From MM2 sp035460165 (GTDB lineage: Bacteria; Pseudomonadota; Gammaproteobacteria; Burkholderiales; Methylophilaceae): a DNA stretch of 64,000 nt. The notes under the pieces were generated by a model. It worked only from the letters and a program-made list of their open reading frames with translations, was not told the DNA's origin and made no database searches. Both the position numbers and the translations under genes were made by a program. The stretch covers positions 1 through 64,000 of the forward strand of contig DATHWW010000018.1 in the NCBI GenBank assembly GCA_035460165.1, given 5' to 3'. The first letter of the stretch is position 1; every line of letters starts with the position of its first letter. Shown here piece after piece: positions 8,258 through 16,074 of the stretch.

Positions 8258-9058
8258 ATGACCACCGCTCCCACCGACCGACCCGCCCCGAACGACGCGC
8301 CCCCGCGCGCCCGCATCCTGGCCGTCACCAGCGGCAAGGGTGGGGTCGGCAAGACCTTCATCTCCGCCAACCTCGCGGCGGCGCTGGCGCGCCGTGGCCT
8401 GCGCGTGCTGGTGCTCGACGCCGATCTGGGCCTGGCCAACCTCGACGTGGTGCTGAACCTGCATCCCAAGATCACGTTGCACGATGTCTTCACCAGCGAT
8501 GCCACGCTGGAGCAGGCGGTGCTGCCGGCGCCCGGCGGCTTCTCGGTGCTGCTGGCCGGCTCGGGACTGGTCGAATATTCGCGGCTGACGCCCGAGGTGC
8601 GCGAGAAGCTGCTCGCGGTGATCGAGAAAGTGACGCCGCGTTTCGACATCGTGCTGCTCGACACCGGGGCGGGCATCTCCGACGTGGTGCTCTACACCGT
8701 GTCGCTGGCCGACGAGGTGCTGATCGTCGCCACGCCGGAACCGACCTCGATGACCGATGCCTACGCCACCATCAAGGTGCTGGCGATGCAGCAGTCACGG
8801 CGCGAACTGCGGCTGGTGGTGAACCAGGTGCCGCGCGCCGGCGACGGGCGGGGCGTCGCGCTGCAACTGCAGCAGGTGATCGACCGGTTCGTCAGTTCGG
8901 CCGTGGACACGCCGGTGCGGCTGGAGCTGCTGGGCGAGGTGCCGCTCGACCCCTCGGTCCGCGACGCTGTCAAGAAGCGTCAACTGGTGGTCGAGACGCT
9001 GCCGGGCACGCCGGCCGCGCAAGCGGTGAGCCAGCTGGCGGCCCGGCTCAGCCCCTGA
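8258..9058 (+). CDS. FlhG/FleN-like MinD-family ATPase
   Basis: A 266-residue ParA/MinD-type ATPase. The deviant Walker A is SGKGGVGKTF near residues 25-34, followed by LVLDADLGLANLDVVL, where the switch and GLANLD motif are typical of FlhG/FleN. The LLDTGAGIS switch II and NQVP segments come later. FlhG sets flagellar number and place with FlhF; FleN also binds cyclic di-GMP in some species, which fits the adjoining cyclase. No flhF or flagellar structural gene is nearby, so a wider MinD/ParA role is possible. There is no C-terminal membrane-targeting helix as in MinD. Confidence 0.82.
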   Translation: MTTAPTDRPAPNDAPPRARILAVTSGKGGVGKTFISANLAAALARRGLRVLVLDADLGLANLDVVLNLHPKITLHDVFTSDATLEQAVLPAPGGFSVLLAGSGLVEYSRLTPEVREKLLAVIEKVTPRFDIVLLDTGAGISDVVLYTVSLADEVLIVATPEPTSMTDAYATIKVLAMQQSRRELRLVVNQVPRAGDGRGVALQLQQVIDRFVSSAVDTPVRLELLGEVPLDPSVRDAVKKRQLVVETLPGTPAAQAVSQLAARLSP

Positions 9059-9137
9059 ACCTGCCGCGTCCGCCGGGCGCCCCCGCCGCTGGTGCATGCC
9101 GGCCCCGCCCGCCGCAACCGCTATGCTCCGGGCCGAA

Positions 9138-9548
9138 ATGACCACGACCCCTCCTGAATCCACCGCCCCGGCGACGCCCTACGAATGGGTCGGCGGCGAG
9201 CACGCCGTGCGCGCGCTCGTCGACCGCTTCTACGACCTGATGGACCTGGAACCCGGCTTCCACGACCTGCGCCGCCTGCACCCGAGCACGCTGGACGGCT
9301 CGCGCGACAAGCTGTTCTGGTTCCTGTGCGGCTGGCTCGGGGGGCCGGATCTCTACGTCGAGCGCTTCGGCCACCCGCGCCTGCGCGCGCGGCACCTGCC
9401 TTATTCGATCGGCGTGCGCGAACGTGACCAGTGGATGGCCTGCATGGAGCAGGCGATGCGCGAATGCGAGCTCGACCCCTTGCTCGTCTCGCGGCTCAAG
9501 GCTTCGTTCGCCAACACGGCCGACTGGATGAGGAACCGGGGCACTTGA
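9138..9548 (+). CDS. Group 2 truncated hemoglobin
   Basis: A 136-residue 2-on-2 globin of the trHbO type, a heme protein that binds oxygen or reacts with NO or peroxide. Visible family residues are the proximal His at about 86 (RARHLPY), the conserved Trp at about 99 (QWMACM, position G8) and the B10-region FYDLM near 31-35. The block GWLGGPDLYVERFGHP is characteristic. I prefer ATG 9138 (MTTTPPES) to upstream starts at 9123 or 9096, which would add a tail with no family support. It stands alone between the FlhG-like gene and the convergent Smr gene. Confidence 0.9.
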   Translation: MTTTPPESTAPATPYEWVGGEHAVRALVDRFYDLMDLEPGFHDLRRLHPSTLDGSRDKLFWFLCGWLGGPDLYVERFGHPRLRARHLPYSIGVRERDQWMACMEQAMRECELDPLLVSRLKASFANTADWMRNRGT

Positions 9549-9569
9549 GGGCCGCGGCTCCTCTTCGGT

Positions 9570-10274
9570 CTAGGCCGACGAAGGCGGCGCGCCGAGCAGC
9601 ACCACCAGCGCGCCGGCGCCGCCTTCGGACCCGCGCGCCTGCGTGAAGGCCAGCACCTCGGCCTTCTGCACCAGCCAGGTCCTCACCTTGGTTTTCAGCA
9701 CGGCCTGCCGGCCCGGCGAGCCGTTGCCCTTGCCGTGCACCACGCGCACGCAACGCAAGCCTTGCCGACCGGCCTCGCGCAGGAAGTCGGCGAGCCGCTC
9801 GCGGGCCTCGTCCCGGCGCAGGCCGTGCAGGTCAAGGTGCGCCTGGATGGCCCAGCCGCCGCGCCGCAACTTCCTGACGACGTCGATACCCACGCCGCTG
9901 CGGCGGTAGGACAGCGCGTCGTCCGTGTCGAGCAGCGACTCCACATCGAACTCGTCGGACAGCGCCTCGCGCAGCGCGGCTTGCTCGTCACGCTGGCGTT
10001 GCAGCGGCACGGGCTCCGGCTTGGGCCGCGGCACCGGCGTGCGCACGGCGCGCTGGAGCGGAAACACCGGGCCGACGCTGAGCGCGAACAGGTCGCGCTC
10101 GCGCCTCAGGCGCGCCTCGGTGGCACGTTGCTCGGCCTCGAGCCGAGCCTGCTCTTGCGCGGCGTCGTCGATCCGACGCTTGAGGGCCTTCAGGTCCTGC
10201 AGGCTGCCGGCCACCGGCGCGGCGGCCTTGCGGCGCGCGCGGCGCGCCCGGCCGGCGGGTGGGACGGCACTCAC
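9570..10274 (-). CDS. Smr-domain protein (MutS2 C-terminal-like nuclease domain)
   Basis: A 234-residue protein with a C-terminal Smr domain. Residues 1-110 are basic and then coiled (QEQARLEAEQRATEARLRRE), with a linker. The Smr core from about 145 has LDLHGLRRDEARERL and the HGKGNGS motif (HGxGxG). Smr domains nick or bind DNA or RNA; E. coli SmrB cleaves mRNA on collided ribosomes, but the role here is not settled. Start is GTG 10274, overlapping the radC stop (GTGA). The longer open frame to 10997 is a shadow over radC. Confidence 0.85.
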   Translation of the reverse strand: MSAVPPAGRARRARRKAAAPVAGSLQDLKALKRRIDDAAQEQARLEAEQRATEARLRRERDLFALSVGPVFPLQRAVRTPVPRPKPEPVPLQRQRDEQAALREALSDEFDVESLLDTDDALSYRRSGVGIDVVRKLRRGGWAIQAHLDLHGLRRDEARERLADFLREAGRQGLRCVRVVHGKGNGSPGRQAVLKTKVRTWLVQKAEVLAFTQARGSEGGAGALVVLLGAPPSSA

Positions 10275-10939
10275 AGCAGCCCCCGCTCGGCGAACGACAC
10301 CACGCTGCCCCGCGCCACCACGAAGTGATCGAGCACCCGCACGTCGACCAGCGCCAGCGCGGCCTTCAGCGCCTGCGTCAGGGCCTCGTCGGCACGCGAG
10401 GGCTCGGCCACGCCCGACGGGTGGTTGTGCGCCAGGATCGCCGCCGCGGCGTTGAGCGCCAGCGCGCGCTTGACCACTTCGCGCGGGTACACGCTCGCTT
10501 GATTCAGCGTGCCGCGGAACAGCTCCTCGAAGGCCAGCAGCCGGTGCTGCGTGTCGAGGAACAGCACGGCGAACACTTCGTGCGGCTTGCTGGCCAACTG
10601 GAGCTGCAGGTAGTCCTTCACGGCCTGCGGCGAGTCGAACACCGGCGTCTGCGCCAGCCGCGAGGCCAGGCTGCGGCGGGCGATCTCCAGCACTGCCGCC
10701 AGCTCGGCCCGCTTGGCCGGCCCCAGCCCCTTCACGCTGCCGAGCTCGCCTGTGTCGGTTGCCAGCAGTCCGGAGAGGCCGCCGAAACGGTCGAGCAGCG
10801 CCTGCGCGAGCTGCAGCACGCCCTGGCCCTTGAGCCCGGTGCGCAGCAGCAGCGCCAGCAGTTCCGCGTCGGCCAGCGCCGCCGGGCCGCGGGCGAGCAG
10901 CTTTTCGCGGGGTCGGAGGTCGGCGGGAAGGTCTTTCAC
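10271..10939 (-). CDS. radC: RadC family JAB-domain protein
   Basis: A 222-residue RadC/YicR-type protein. It has an N-terminal helix-hairpin-helix-like UPF0758 region (PREKLLARGPAALADAELLALLL), then a JAB/MPN+ metalloprotease-like domain. The metal motif reads EELFRGTLN followed by HNHPSG, a Ser seven residues on and an Asp (RAD). The old DNA-repair role was withdrawn, so function is unknown. The length is usual. It is coupled to the Smr-domain gene downstream and is divergent from fkpB, with 50 bases between the starts. Confidence 0.93.
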   Translation of the reverse strand: MKDLPADLRPREKLLARGPAALADAELLALLLRTGLKGQGVLQLAQALLDRFGGLSGLLATDTGELGSVKGLGPAKRAELAAVLEIARRSLASRLAQTPVFDSPQAVKDYLQLQLASKPHEVFAVLFLDTQHRLLAFEELFRGTLNQASVYPREVVKRALALNAAAAILAHNHPSGVAEPSRADEALTQALKAALALVDVRVLDHFVVARGSVVSFAERGLL

Positions 10940-10989
10940 GGTGCAGTGCGAAAATCCACCTCAGTCTATCGAAGCGAAAGCAAACCTCC

Positions 10990-11451
10990 GTGGTCAACGC
11001 TCAACAGGTCCAGCCCGGGTCCTTCCTGACCCTGCACTACCGGCTCACCGGCCCGGACGGTGCCGATCTGATCAACACCTTCTCCGACAAGCCGGCCACG
11101 CTGTCGCTCGGCACCGGCGAGCTGGCGCCGGCCGTGGAGCGGCGCCTGATCGGCCTGGCTGAGGGCGCGCACACCACCTTCCAGCTCGCCCCCGGCGAGG
11201 CCTTCGGCGAGCGCAACCCCGAACTGCTGCAGCGCGTGGCGCTGTCGGTGCTGCGCGCGCACGGCGACCCCGACGAGCGCTACGGCGTCGGCGACGTGGT
11301 GCAGTTCCCCACGCCGGACGGGCAGGGCGCCTTCGCCGGCGTGCTGCGCCAGCTGGGCCCGCCCGAGGAAGACTGGGCGCTGTTCGACTTCAACCACCCG
11401 CTCGCCGGCCAGCCGCTGAGCTTCGAGGTGCAACTGATCGGGGTGCTGTGA
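10990..11451 (+). CDS. fkpB: FKBP-type peptidyl-prolyl isomerase (SlpA/FkpB)
   Basis: A 153-residue SlyD/SlpA-like prolyl isomerase. The N-terminal FKBP half reads VQPGSFLTLHYRLTGPDG. A chaperone insert-in-flap covers the middle (DERYGVGDVVQFPTPDGQ). The C-terminal FDFNHPLAGQPLSFEV motif is the hallmark of this family. It lacks the His/Cys-rich metal tail of SlyD, which favours SlpA. Start is GTG 10990. The stop overlaps the ispH start by one base (TGATG), and the fkpB-ispH pairing is widely conserved in proteobacteria. Confidence 0.93.
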   Translation: MVNAQQVQPGSFLTLHYRLTGPDGADLINTFSDKPATLSLGTGELAPAVERRLIGLAEGAHTTFQLAPGEAFGERNPELLQRVALSVLRAHGDPDERYGVGDVVQFPTPDGQGAFAGVLRQLGPPEEDWALFDFNHPLAGQPLSFEVQLIGVL

Positions 11452-12440
11452 TGACGATGGATACGAGCCCGCCCCACGACGCCGAACGCGGCGTGACCGA
11501 CGTGCTGCTGGCCGAGCCGCGCGGCTTCTGTGCTGGCGTGGACCGGGCGATCGAGATCGTGGAGCGCGCGATCCGCAAGTTCGGCGCGCCGATCTACGTG
11601 CGCCACGAGATCGTGCACAACACCTTCGTGGTCAACGACCTGAAGGCCAAGGGCGCCATCTTCATCGAGGACCTGGCCGACGTGCCGCCCGGCGCCACGC
11701 TGGTGTTCAGCGCCCACGGCGTGAGCCGCGCGGTGCGCGACGAAGCCGATGCGCGCGGCTTCAGCGTCTACGACGCCACCTGCCCGCTGGTGACCAAGGT
11801 GCACGTCGAGGTGGCCAAGCTGCACAAGGAAGGCTACGAGTTCATCATGATCGGCCACAAGGGGCACCCCGAGGTGGAGGGCACGATGGGCCAGCTGAGT
11901 GAAGGCATCTACCTGGTCGAGGACGTGGACGATGTCGGGCACGTGCAGGTGACGCGCCCCGACCGCCTGGCGGTGGTGACGCAGACCACGCTGTCCACCG
12001 ACGACGCGGCCGAGATCCTGGCCGCCGTGAAGCGCCGCTTCCCCCAGGTGCGCGAGCCCAAGCAACAGGACATCTGCTACGCCACCCAGAACCGCCAGGA
12101 CGCCGTGAAGGTGCTGGCGCCGCAGGTCGACGTGGTGGTGGTGGTGGGCAGCCCGACCAGCTCGAACAGCAACCGGCTGCGCGAGCTGGCCGAACGCCTG
12201 GGCACGCCGGCCTACATGGTCGACTCCGCCAGCGACCTGCGGCCCGAGTGGTTCGAGGGATCCGCCCGGGTCGGCCTGACCGCCGGCGCCTCGGCGCCCG
12301 AGCTGCTGGTGCGCGAGGTGATCGAGCGCCTGCGTGCGCTGGGTGCGGTGTCGGTGCGCAAGATGGCCGGCGTGGAGGAAACCGTGCGCTTCCCGCTGCC
12401 GCTGGGGCTGGGCGACAAGTCGATGGAAGGCGTGGCCTGA
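11451..12440 (+). CDS. ispH: 4-hydroxy-3-methylbut-2-enyl diphosphate reductase
   Basis: A 329-residue iron-sulfur enzyme that makes IPP and DMAPP in the last step of the MEP isoprenoid pathway. The three cluster cysteines are visible at about 27 (PRGFCAGV), 111 (DATCPLV) and 209 (DICYATQNR). The active-site blocks HEIVHN, GHKGHPEVEGT and the SSNSNRL phosphate-binding motif (PTSSNSNRLRE) are also present. ATG 11451 follows directly on fkpB; an N-terminal extension of about 14 residues precedes the family core. Gene order fkpB-ispH-serS agrees with a Burkholderiales chromosome. Confidence 0.97.
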   Translation: MTMDTSPPHDAERGVTDVLLAEPRGFCAGVDRAIEIVERAIRKFGAPIYVRHEIVHNTFVVNDLKAKGAIFIEDLADVPPGATLVFSAHGVSRAVRDEADARGFSVYDATCPLVTKVHVEVAKLHKEGYEFIMIGHKGHPEVEGTMGQLSEGIYLVEDVDDVGHVQVTRPDRLAVVTQTTLSTDDAAEILAAVKRRFPQVREPKQQDICYATQNRQDAVKVLAPQVDVVVVVGSPTSSNSNRLRELAERLGTPAYMVDSASDLRPEWFEGSARVGLTAGASAPELLVREVIERLRALGAVSVRKMAGVEETVRFPLPLGLGDKSMEGVA

Positions 12441-12485
12441 CGCCGCAACCCTAGAATCGCGAGCCTTTCCCCGCCGCCACCCACC

Positions 12486-13784
12486 ATGCTGGACATCAAC
12501 CTGCTGCGCAAGGACCTCGATGGCGTCGTTGCGCGCCTCGAGACGCGCAAGTCGCCACAGCCCTTCCTGGATGTGGAGCGCTTCAGTGCGCTGGAGGCCG
12601 AGCGCAAGGCCATCCAGACCCGCACCGAAGAATTGCAGGCCCGGCGCAACAGCCTGTCCAAGCAGATCGGCCAGCTCAAGGCCAAGGGCGAGGACACGGC
12701 GGCGGTGATGGCCGAGGTGGGCGGCATCGGCGATGGGCTCAAGGCCAGCGCCGAGCGGCTGGACGTGATCCAGAGCGAGCTCAACGCGCTGCTGATGGCG
12801 CTGCCCAACCTGCCGCAGGCCGGCGTGCCGGTCGGTGCCGACGAGCACGCCAACGTCGAGGTGCGCCGCTGGGGCCAGCCGCGCGCGCTGGACTTCCCAC
12901 CCAAGGACCACGTGGACCTCGGCGCACCGCTCGGGCTCGATTTCGAGACCGGGGCCAAGCTGTCCGGCGCACGCTTCAGTTTCCTGCGCGGGCCGGTGGC
13001 ACGGCTGCACCGTGCGCTCGCGCAGTTCATGCTCGATGTGCAGACTCAGGAGCACGGCTACACGGAGTGCTACACGCCCTACATCGTGAACCGCGAGGTG
13101 CTCGAGGGCACGGGGCAGTTGCCCAAGTTCGAGGCCGACATGTTCTGGGTCACGCGCGGCGGTGACGACGACGAAGCCACCACGCAGTACCTGATCTCCA
13201 CGTCGGAGATCTCGCTGACCAACAGCGTGCGCGAGCAGGTGCTGGCCGCCGACCAGCTCCCGATCAAGCTCACGGCCCATAGCCCCTGTTTCCGCAGCGA
13301 GGCCGGCAGCGCCGGCCGCGACACGCGCGGCATGATCCGCCAGCACCAGTTCGACAAGGTGGAGATGGTGCAGATCGTGCACCCGGACAAGAGCTACGAG
13401 GCGTTGGACCAGATGGTGGGTCACGCCGAAGCCGTCCTCCAGAAGCTTGGCCTGGCCTACCGGGTGATGCTGCTGTGCACGGGCGACATGGGCGCGGGTG
13501 CGAGCAAGACCTATGACCTGGAAGTCTGGCTGCCCGCCCAGGACACGTTCCGCGAAATCAGCTCGGTGTCCAACTGCGAGGCCTTCCAGGCCCGCCGCCT
13601 GCAGGCTCGTTTCAAGAATGCCCAGGGCAAGAACGAGCTGGTCCACACGCTCAACGGCTCCGGGCTGGCCGTGGGCCGCACGCTGGTGGCTGTGCTGGAG
13701 AACTACCAGAACGCCGACGGCTCGGTTACCGTGCCGCCGGTGCTTCGCCCCTACATGGGCGGGGTGGAAACACTGCGACCGTGA
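12486..13784 (+). CDS. serS: Seryl-tRNA synthetase
   Basis: A 432-residue class II aminoacyl-tRNA synthetase charging tRNA-Ser. The N-terminal 110 residues form the long antiparallel coiled-coil arm that grips the tRNA-Ser variable arm (ALEAERKAIQTRTEELQARR). The catalytic domain has motif 2 (SPCFRSEAGSAGRDTRGMIRQHQF) and motif 3 (LNGSGLAVGRTLVAVLENYQ). Length and start (MLDINLLRKDL) are standard. It is 42 bases from a tRNA-Ser gene, its own substrate. It is the last protein gene of the high-GC left piece. Confidence 0.98.
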   Translation: MLDINLLRKDLDGVVARLETRKSPQPFLDVERFSALEAERKAIQTRTEELQARRNSLSKQIGQLKAKGEDTAAVMAEVGGIGDGLKASAERLDVIQSELNALLMALPNLPQAGVPVGADEHANVEVRRWGQPRALDFPPKDHVDLGAPLGLDFETGAKLSGARFSFLRGPVARLHRALAQFMLDVQTQEHGYTECYTPYIVNREVLEGTGQLPKFEADMFWVTRGGDDDEATTQYLISTSEISLTNSVREQVLAADQLPIKLTAHSPCFRSEAGSAGRDTRGMIRQHQFDKVEMVQIVHPDKSYEALDQMVGHAEAVLQKLGLAYRVMLLCTGDMGAGASKTYDLEVWLPAQDTFREISSVSNCEAFQARRLQARFKNAQGKNELVHTLNGSGLAVGRTLVAVLENYQNADGSVTVPPVLRPYMGGVETLRP

Positions 13785-13826
13785 TCGGTTAGAATTTAGG
13801 GCTTCGCACCACGCGAACCGAATCCA

Positions 13827-13917
13827 GGAGCGGTGGCAGAGTGGTCGAATGCGCCGGACTCGAAATCCGGTATAGCGGTCTCCGTTATCGAGGGTTCGAA
13901 TCCCTCCCTCTCCGCCA
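13827..13917 (+). tRNA. tRNA-Ser (anticodon CGA), with mismatched halves
   Basis: A 91-nt class II tRNA. The anticodon stem CCGGA/TCCGG closes the loop CTCGAAA, giving anticodon CGA (reads UCG). There is a long variable arm, a T arm GAGGG-TTCGAAT-CCCTC and encoded CCA. The acceptor stem pairs GGAGCGG (13827-13833) with CCTCTCC (13907-13913), leaving a C-U mismatch at pair 5-68 (13831/13909). The variable-arm stem pairs TAGCGG (13873-13878) with CCGTTA (13882-13887), with a G-U wobble at 13875/13885. Each half would pair perfectly with a slightly different partner, suggesting the two halves come from different genomes. Confidence 0.93.
13875..13885. other. Probable junction between two genomes (contig chimera breakpoint)
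   Basis: Both pairing faults in the tRNA-Ser can be removed by assuming that bases up to about 13875 come from one genome and bases from about 13885 on come from another. Base composition and codon use change sharply at the same place: the genes to the left have almost only G or C at third positions, and those to the right do not. Assembly chimerism over a conserved tRNA is favoured. True recombination at the tRNA is the alternative. Confidence 0.7.
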
Positions 13918-13987
13918 ACGTTGTAGTTCAACCAGCCGATAATCAACCATCGGAATTGGGGGGTGAACGCAATGATTGGTAGAAACC

Positions 13988-14620
13988 GTGAACATCCTGT
14001 TAGTCGATGATCACGCCCTGTTTCGGGAGGGGCTGTCGCTTATTCTTGGGCGTCTGAATTCCCCCCTCGTGACTCTGCAGGCGCGTACCATTCGCGACGC
14101 GCTAGCCTATGTTTCCCATCCCGATGAGATCCATCTGCTCCTGATGGATTTTTATATTTCCGATGCTGACGGCTTGCAGGGTTTGCTTAAACTGCGGCTA
14201 GCCTTCCCATCTTCTGCCATTGTCCTGATTTCCGCTTCGCACGATCTGGGCTTGATCCGCGAAGCAATCCTGTCGGGGGCGCGCGGATTCATCCACAAGT
14301 CGGCCGCCGTCGAAGCCATGCTGGCGGGGTTGAATAACGCCTTGGCCGGACGCGACTGCTTTATCTACCCGGAAGATTTGCGCCCGGTCCGGCTGGCCCG
14401 CCACCTGACGCCGCGCCAGCGCGAAGTGTTGGCGCAGCTTTGCCTGGGTAAATCCAACAAGGATATAGGCCGAACCCTGCTGCTGAGCGAAAACACCATA
14501 CGCATCCATCTGGCCGATATTTTCCGCATTTTGGACGTGACCTCCAGAAGCGAGGCGATCGTCCTGGCAAAAAGCGGGTTGTTGTTTGATCGGGATGAGC
14601 TTTATCGTCCGTCGAAATAG
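13988..14620 (+). CDS. LuxR/NarL-family response regulator
   Basis: A 210-residue two-component regulator. The receiver has the acidic pair in LLVDDHALFREG, the phospho-acceptor Asp in LLMDFYISDADG, and the Lys in GFIHKSAAV. The C-terminal helix-turn-helix reads LTPRQREVLAQLCLGKSNKDIGRTLLLSENTIRIHL. I start at GTG 13988 (VNILLVDDH); an in-frame TTG at 13976 is possible. No sensor kinase is adjacent. It is the first gene right of the tRNA junction and lies upstream of the exported GlcG-like protein and secretion locus, which it could regulate (inference). Confidence 0.9.
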   Translation: MNILLVDDHALFREGLSLILGRLNSPLVTLQARTIRDALAYVSHPDEIHLLLMDFYISDADGLQGLLKLRLAFPSSAIVLISASHDLGLIREAILSGARGFIHKSAAVEAMLAGLNNALAGRDCFIYPEDLRPVRLARHLTPRQREVLAQLCLGKSNKDIGRTLLLSENTIRIHLADIFRILDVTSRSEAIVLAKSGLLFDRDELYRPSK

Positions 14621-14792
14621 CGTCTGAACATGTGTCCGGCTGTGCTTGAGCTGCCATATACCCCAATCAGGCTAGTCTTTTTGTATTATGGTTCTAGCTG
14701 ATTGAATCTCTTATGATTTTCCCCACGCTTCACGGCTTGCAGTGCGGTGCGGGTTAGTTGATTGGTTTTTACTAATTTTCTAGGGGAAGATC

Positions 14793-15539
14793 ATGAACAG
14801 AATGACGCTTGGTTTAGGAACTGCTGTACTTGCCCTGCTTTCACAGGGGGCGGCAGCGGGGTGTGGTGATGTTTCGCGTGCACAATTCGAGGCAGCGGCT
14901 AATACTGCCGCGATTGAAACCGATGCCTTCGGTTTCGGTCTGCCGATGTGGGCCACGATGGTGGATGAGACGGGCAAGGTCTGCCATGTTTATTCCACCG
15001 ATAGCGGCGCGGCCAATACCGGAGCCGCAGCCGGCAACAAGGCGTGGCTGGGAAGCCGCGTGATTTCGGCGCAAAAGGCCAATACGGCAAATGCCTTCAG
15101 CCTCGATGGCCTGGCGATATCCACCGGTGCGATTTCGGTGGCGGTGTATCCGGGCGGCAGCTTGTATGGGCTGCAACATAGCAACCCGGTCGATGCATCC
15201 AAGGCCTATGGCGGTGGTCCTGCCACCTATGGCACTACCGACGATTTCTTGAAGAGCAAGCGGCTGGGCGGCGTCAACGTGTTCGGCGGCGGCGTGCCAC
15301 TGTATGGTTCGAACGGCGTGAAAGTAGGCGGGCTCGGTGCTTCCGGCGATACCTCCTGCCGCGACCATGCTTTCGCGTATCGCATGCGCATTGCGCTGGG
15401 GCTCAACAATCAGCCGAATGATGACGGCCTGGCATTCGTCGCCGTCCCGGCGGCTTTATTCCAGCAGCCGGCGTGCGGCGTCAATGATCCTACCGTCAGC
15501 GCCTACAATTCCGGGCCCAGCGATTTCGGCGCCCGCTGA
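14793..15539 (+). CDS. Exported GlcG/HbpS-like protein (DUF336)
   Basis: A 248-residue protein with a signal peptide (MNRMTLGLGTAVLALLSQGAAAG) likely cut near residue 22. The mature part resembles the GlcG/HbpS family, whose members include extracellular heme-binding proteins: residues 30-130 (FEAAANTAAIETDAFG ... WLGSRVISAQKANTANAFS) and GGSLYGLQHSNPV. Four cysteines in the mature chain suggest disulfides outside the cytoplasm. A clear ribosome site (AGGGGAAG) precedes ATG 14793. It ends in its own terminator and lies just before the type II secretion-like locus, so it is a candidate substrate of that machine (inference). Confidence 0.75.
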   Translation: MNRMTLGLGTAVLALLSQGAAAGCGDVSRAQFEAAANTAAIETDAFGFGLPMWATMVDETGKVCHVYSTDSGAANTGAAAGNKAWLGSRVISAQKANTANAFSLDGLAISTGAISVAVYPGGSLYGLQHSNPVDASKAYGGGPATYGTTDDFLKSKRLGGVNVFGGGVPLYGSNGVKVGGLGASGDTSCRDHAFAYRMRIALGLNNQPNDDGLAFVAVPAALFQQPACGVNDPTVSAYNSGPSDFGAR

Positions 15540-15556
15540 AGCTCTGTGAAAAATAG

Positions 15557-15584
15557 AGCCCCCGCTAAACACGGGGGCTTTTTT
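15557..15584 (+). terminator. Rho-independent terminator
   Basis: An 8-bp perfect stem AGCCCCCG / CGGGGGCT with a 7-base loop is followed by a run of T. It lies 17 bases after the GlcG-like gene and separates it from the secretion locus. Confidence 0.9.
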
Positions 15585-15636
15585 CTGCCACAATGAGCCG
15601 GTCAGGGCATCCCTAACGAAGTCTGGAGATTGCGAT

Positions 15637-16071
15637 ATGTATCGTCAGTCCGGGTTTACGCTACTTGAGTTGCTTGTCGTGATGGTCATCATCGGCCTGC
15701 TGGTGGGTTATGTGGGGCCGCGTTATTTTTCCCAGATCGGAAAATCCGAAATCAAGGCCGCGCGGGCGCAGATCAATGCGCTGGAGAAGGCGCTCGATAT
15801 GTATCGGCTGGACACCGGCCATTACCCTTCCAGTGAACTCGGCCTGAAGGCCTTGGGCGAGCAACCCGCCAATGAGATACGCTGGGCCGGGCCATATCTC
15901 AGCAAGGGCATTCCGCCGGATCCCTGGGGCAATGCCTACCTTTACCGTATACCGGGCGCCAACGGTGCCGAGTACGATCTTTATTCGCATGGCAAGGACG
16001 GCAAAGCCGGCGGTTCCGGCGAAGCGGCCGATATTTCCTCTCGTGATACTGCTCCTACCGTCAGCGGATAA
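15637..16071 (+). CDS. gspG: Type II secretion major pseudopilin GspG
   Basis: A 144-residue pseudopilin. The prepilin cleavage site is at Gly7-Phe8 (SG|FTLLELLVVMVIIG), with Glu at +5 and a long hydrophobic helix. The globular part has the GspG blocks ALDMYRLDTGHYPSSELGLKAL and PDPWGNAYLYRIPG, and a C-terminal calcium-loop-like SHGKDGKAGGSGEAADI. These point to the major pseudopilin rather than a minor one. It opens a run of at least eleven overlapping or near-contiguous genes. A prepilin peptidase is not in the window. Confidence 0.93.
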   Translation: MYRQSGFTLLELLVVMVIIGLLVGYVGPRYFSQIGKSEIKAARAQINALEKALDMYRLDTGHYPSSELGLKALGEQPANEIRWAGPYLSKGIPPDPWGNAYLYRIPGANGAEYDLYSHGKDGKAGGSGEAADISSRDTAPTVSG

Positions 16072-16074
16072 CGC

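Noticed and set aside
9570..10997. 475-residue open frame extending the Smr-domain gene upstream
   Set aside because: The upstream part overlaps radC in another frame and has no domain; the GTG at 10274 that overlaps the radC stop is a better start.
11280..13946. 888-residue open frame on the minus strand
   Set aside because: It is antisense to fkpB, ispH and serS, which all have clear family motifs. Long antisense frames are expected in very GC-rich DNA.
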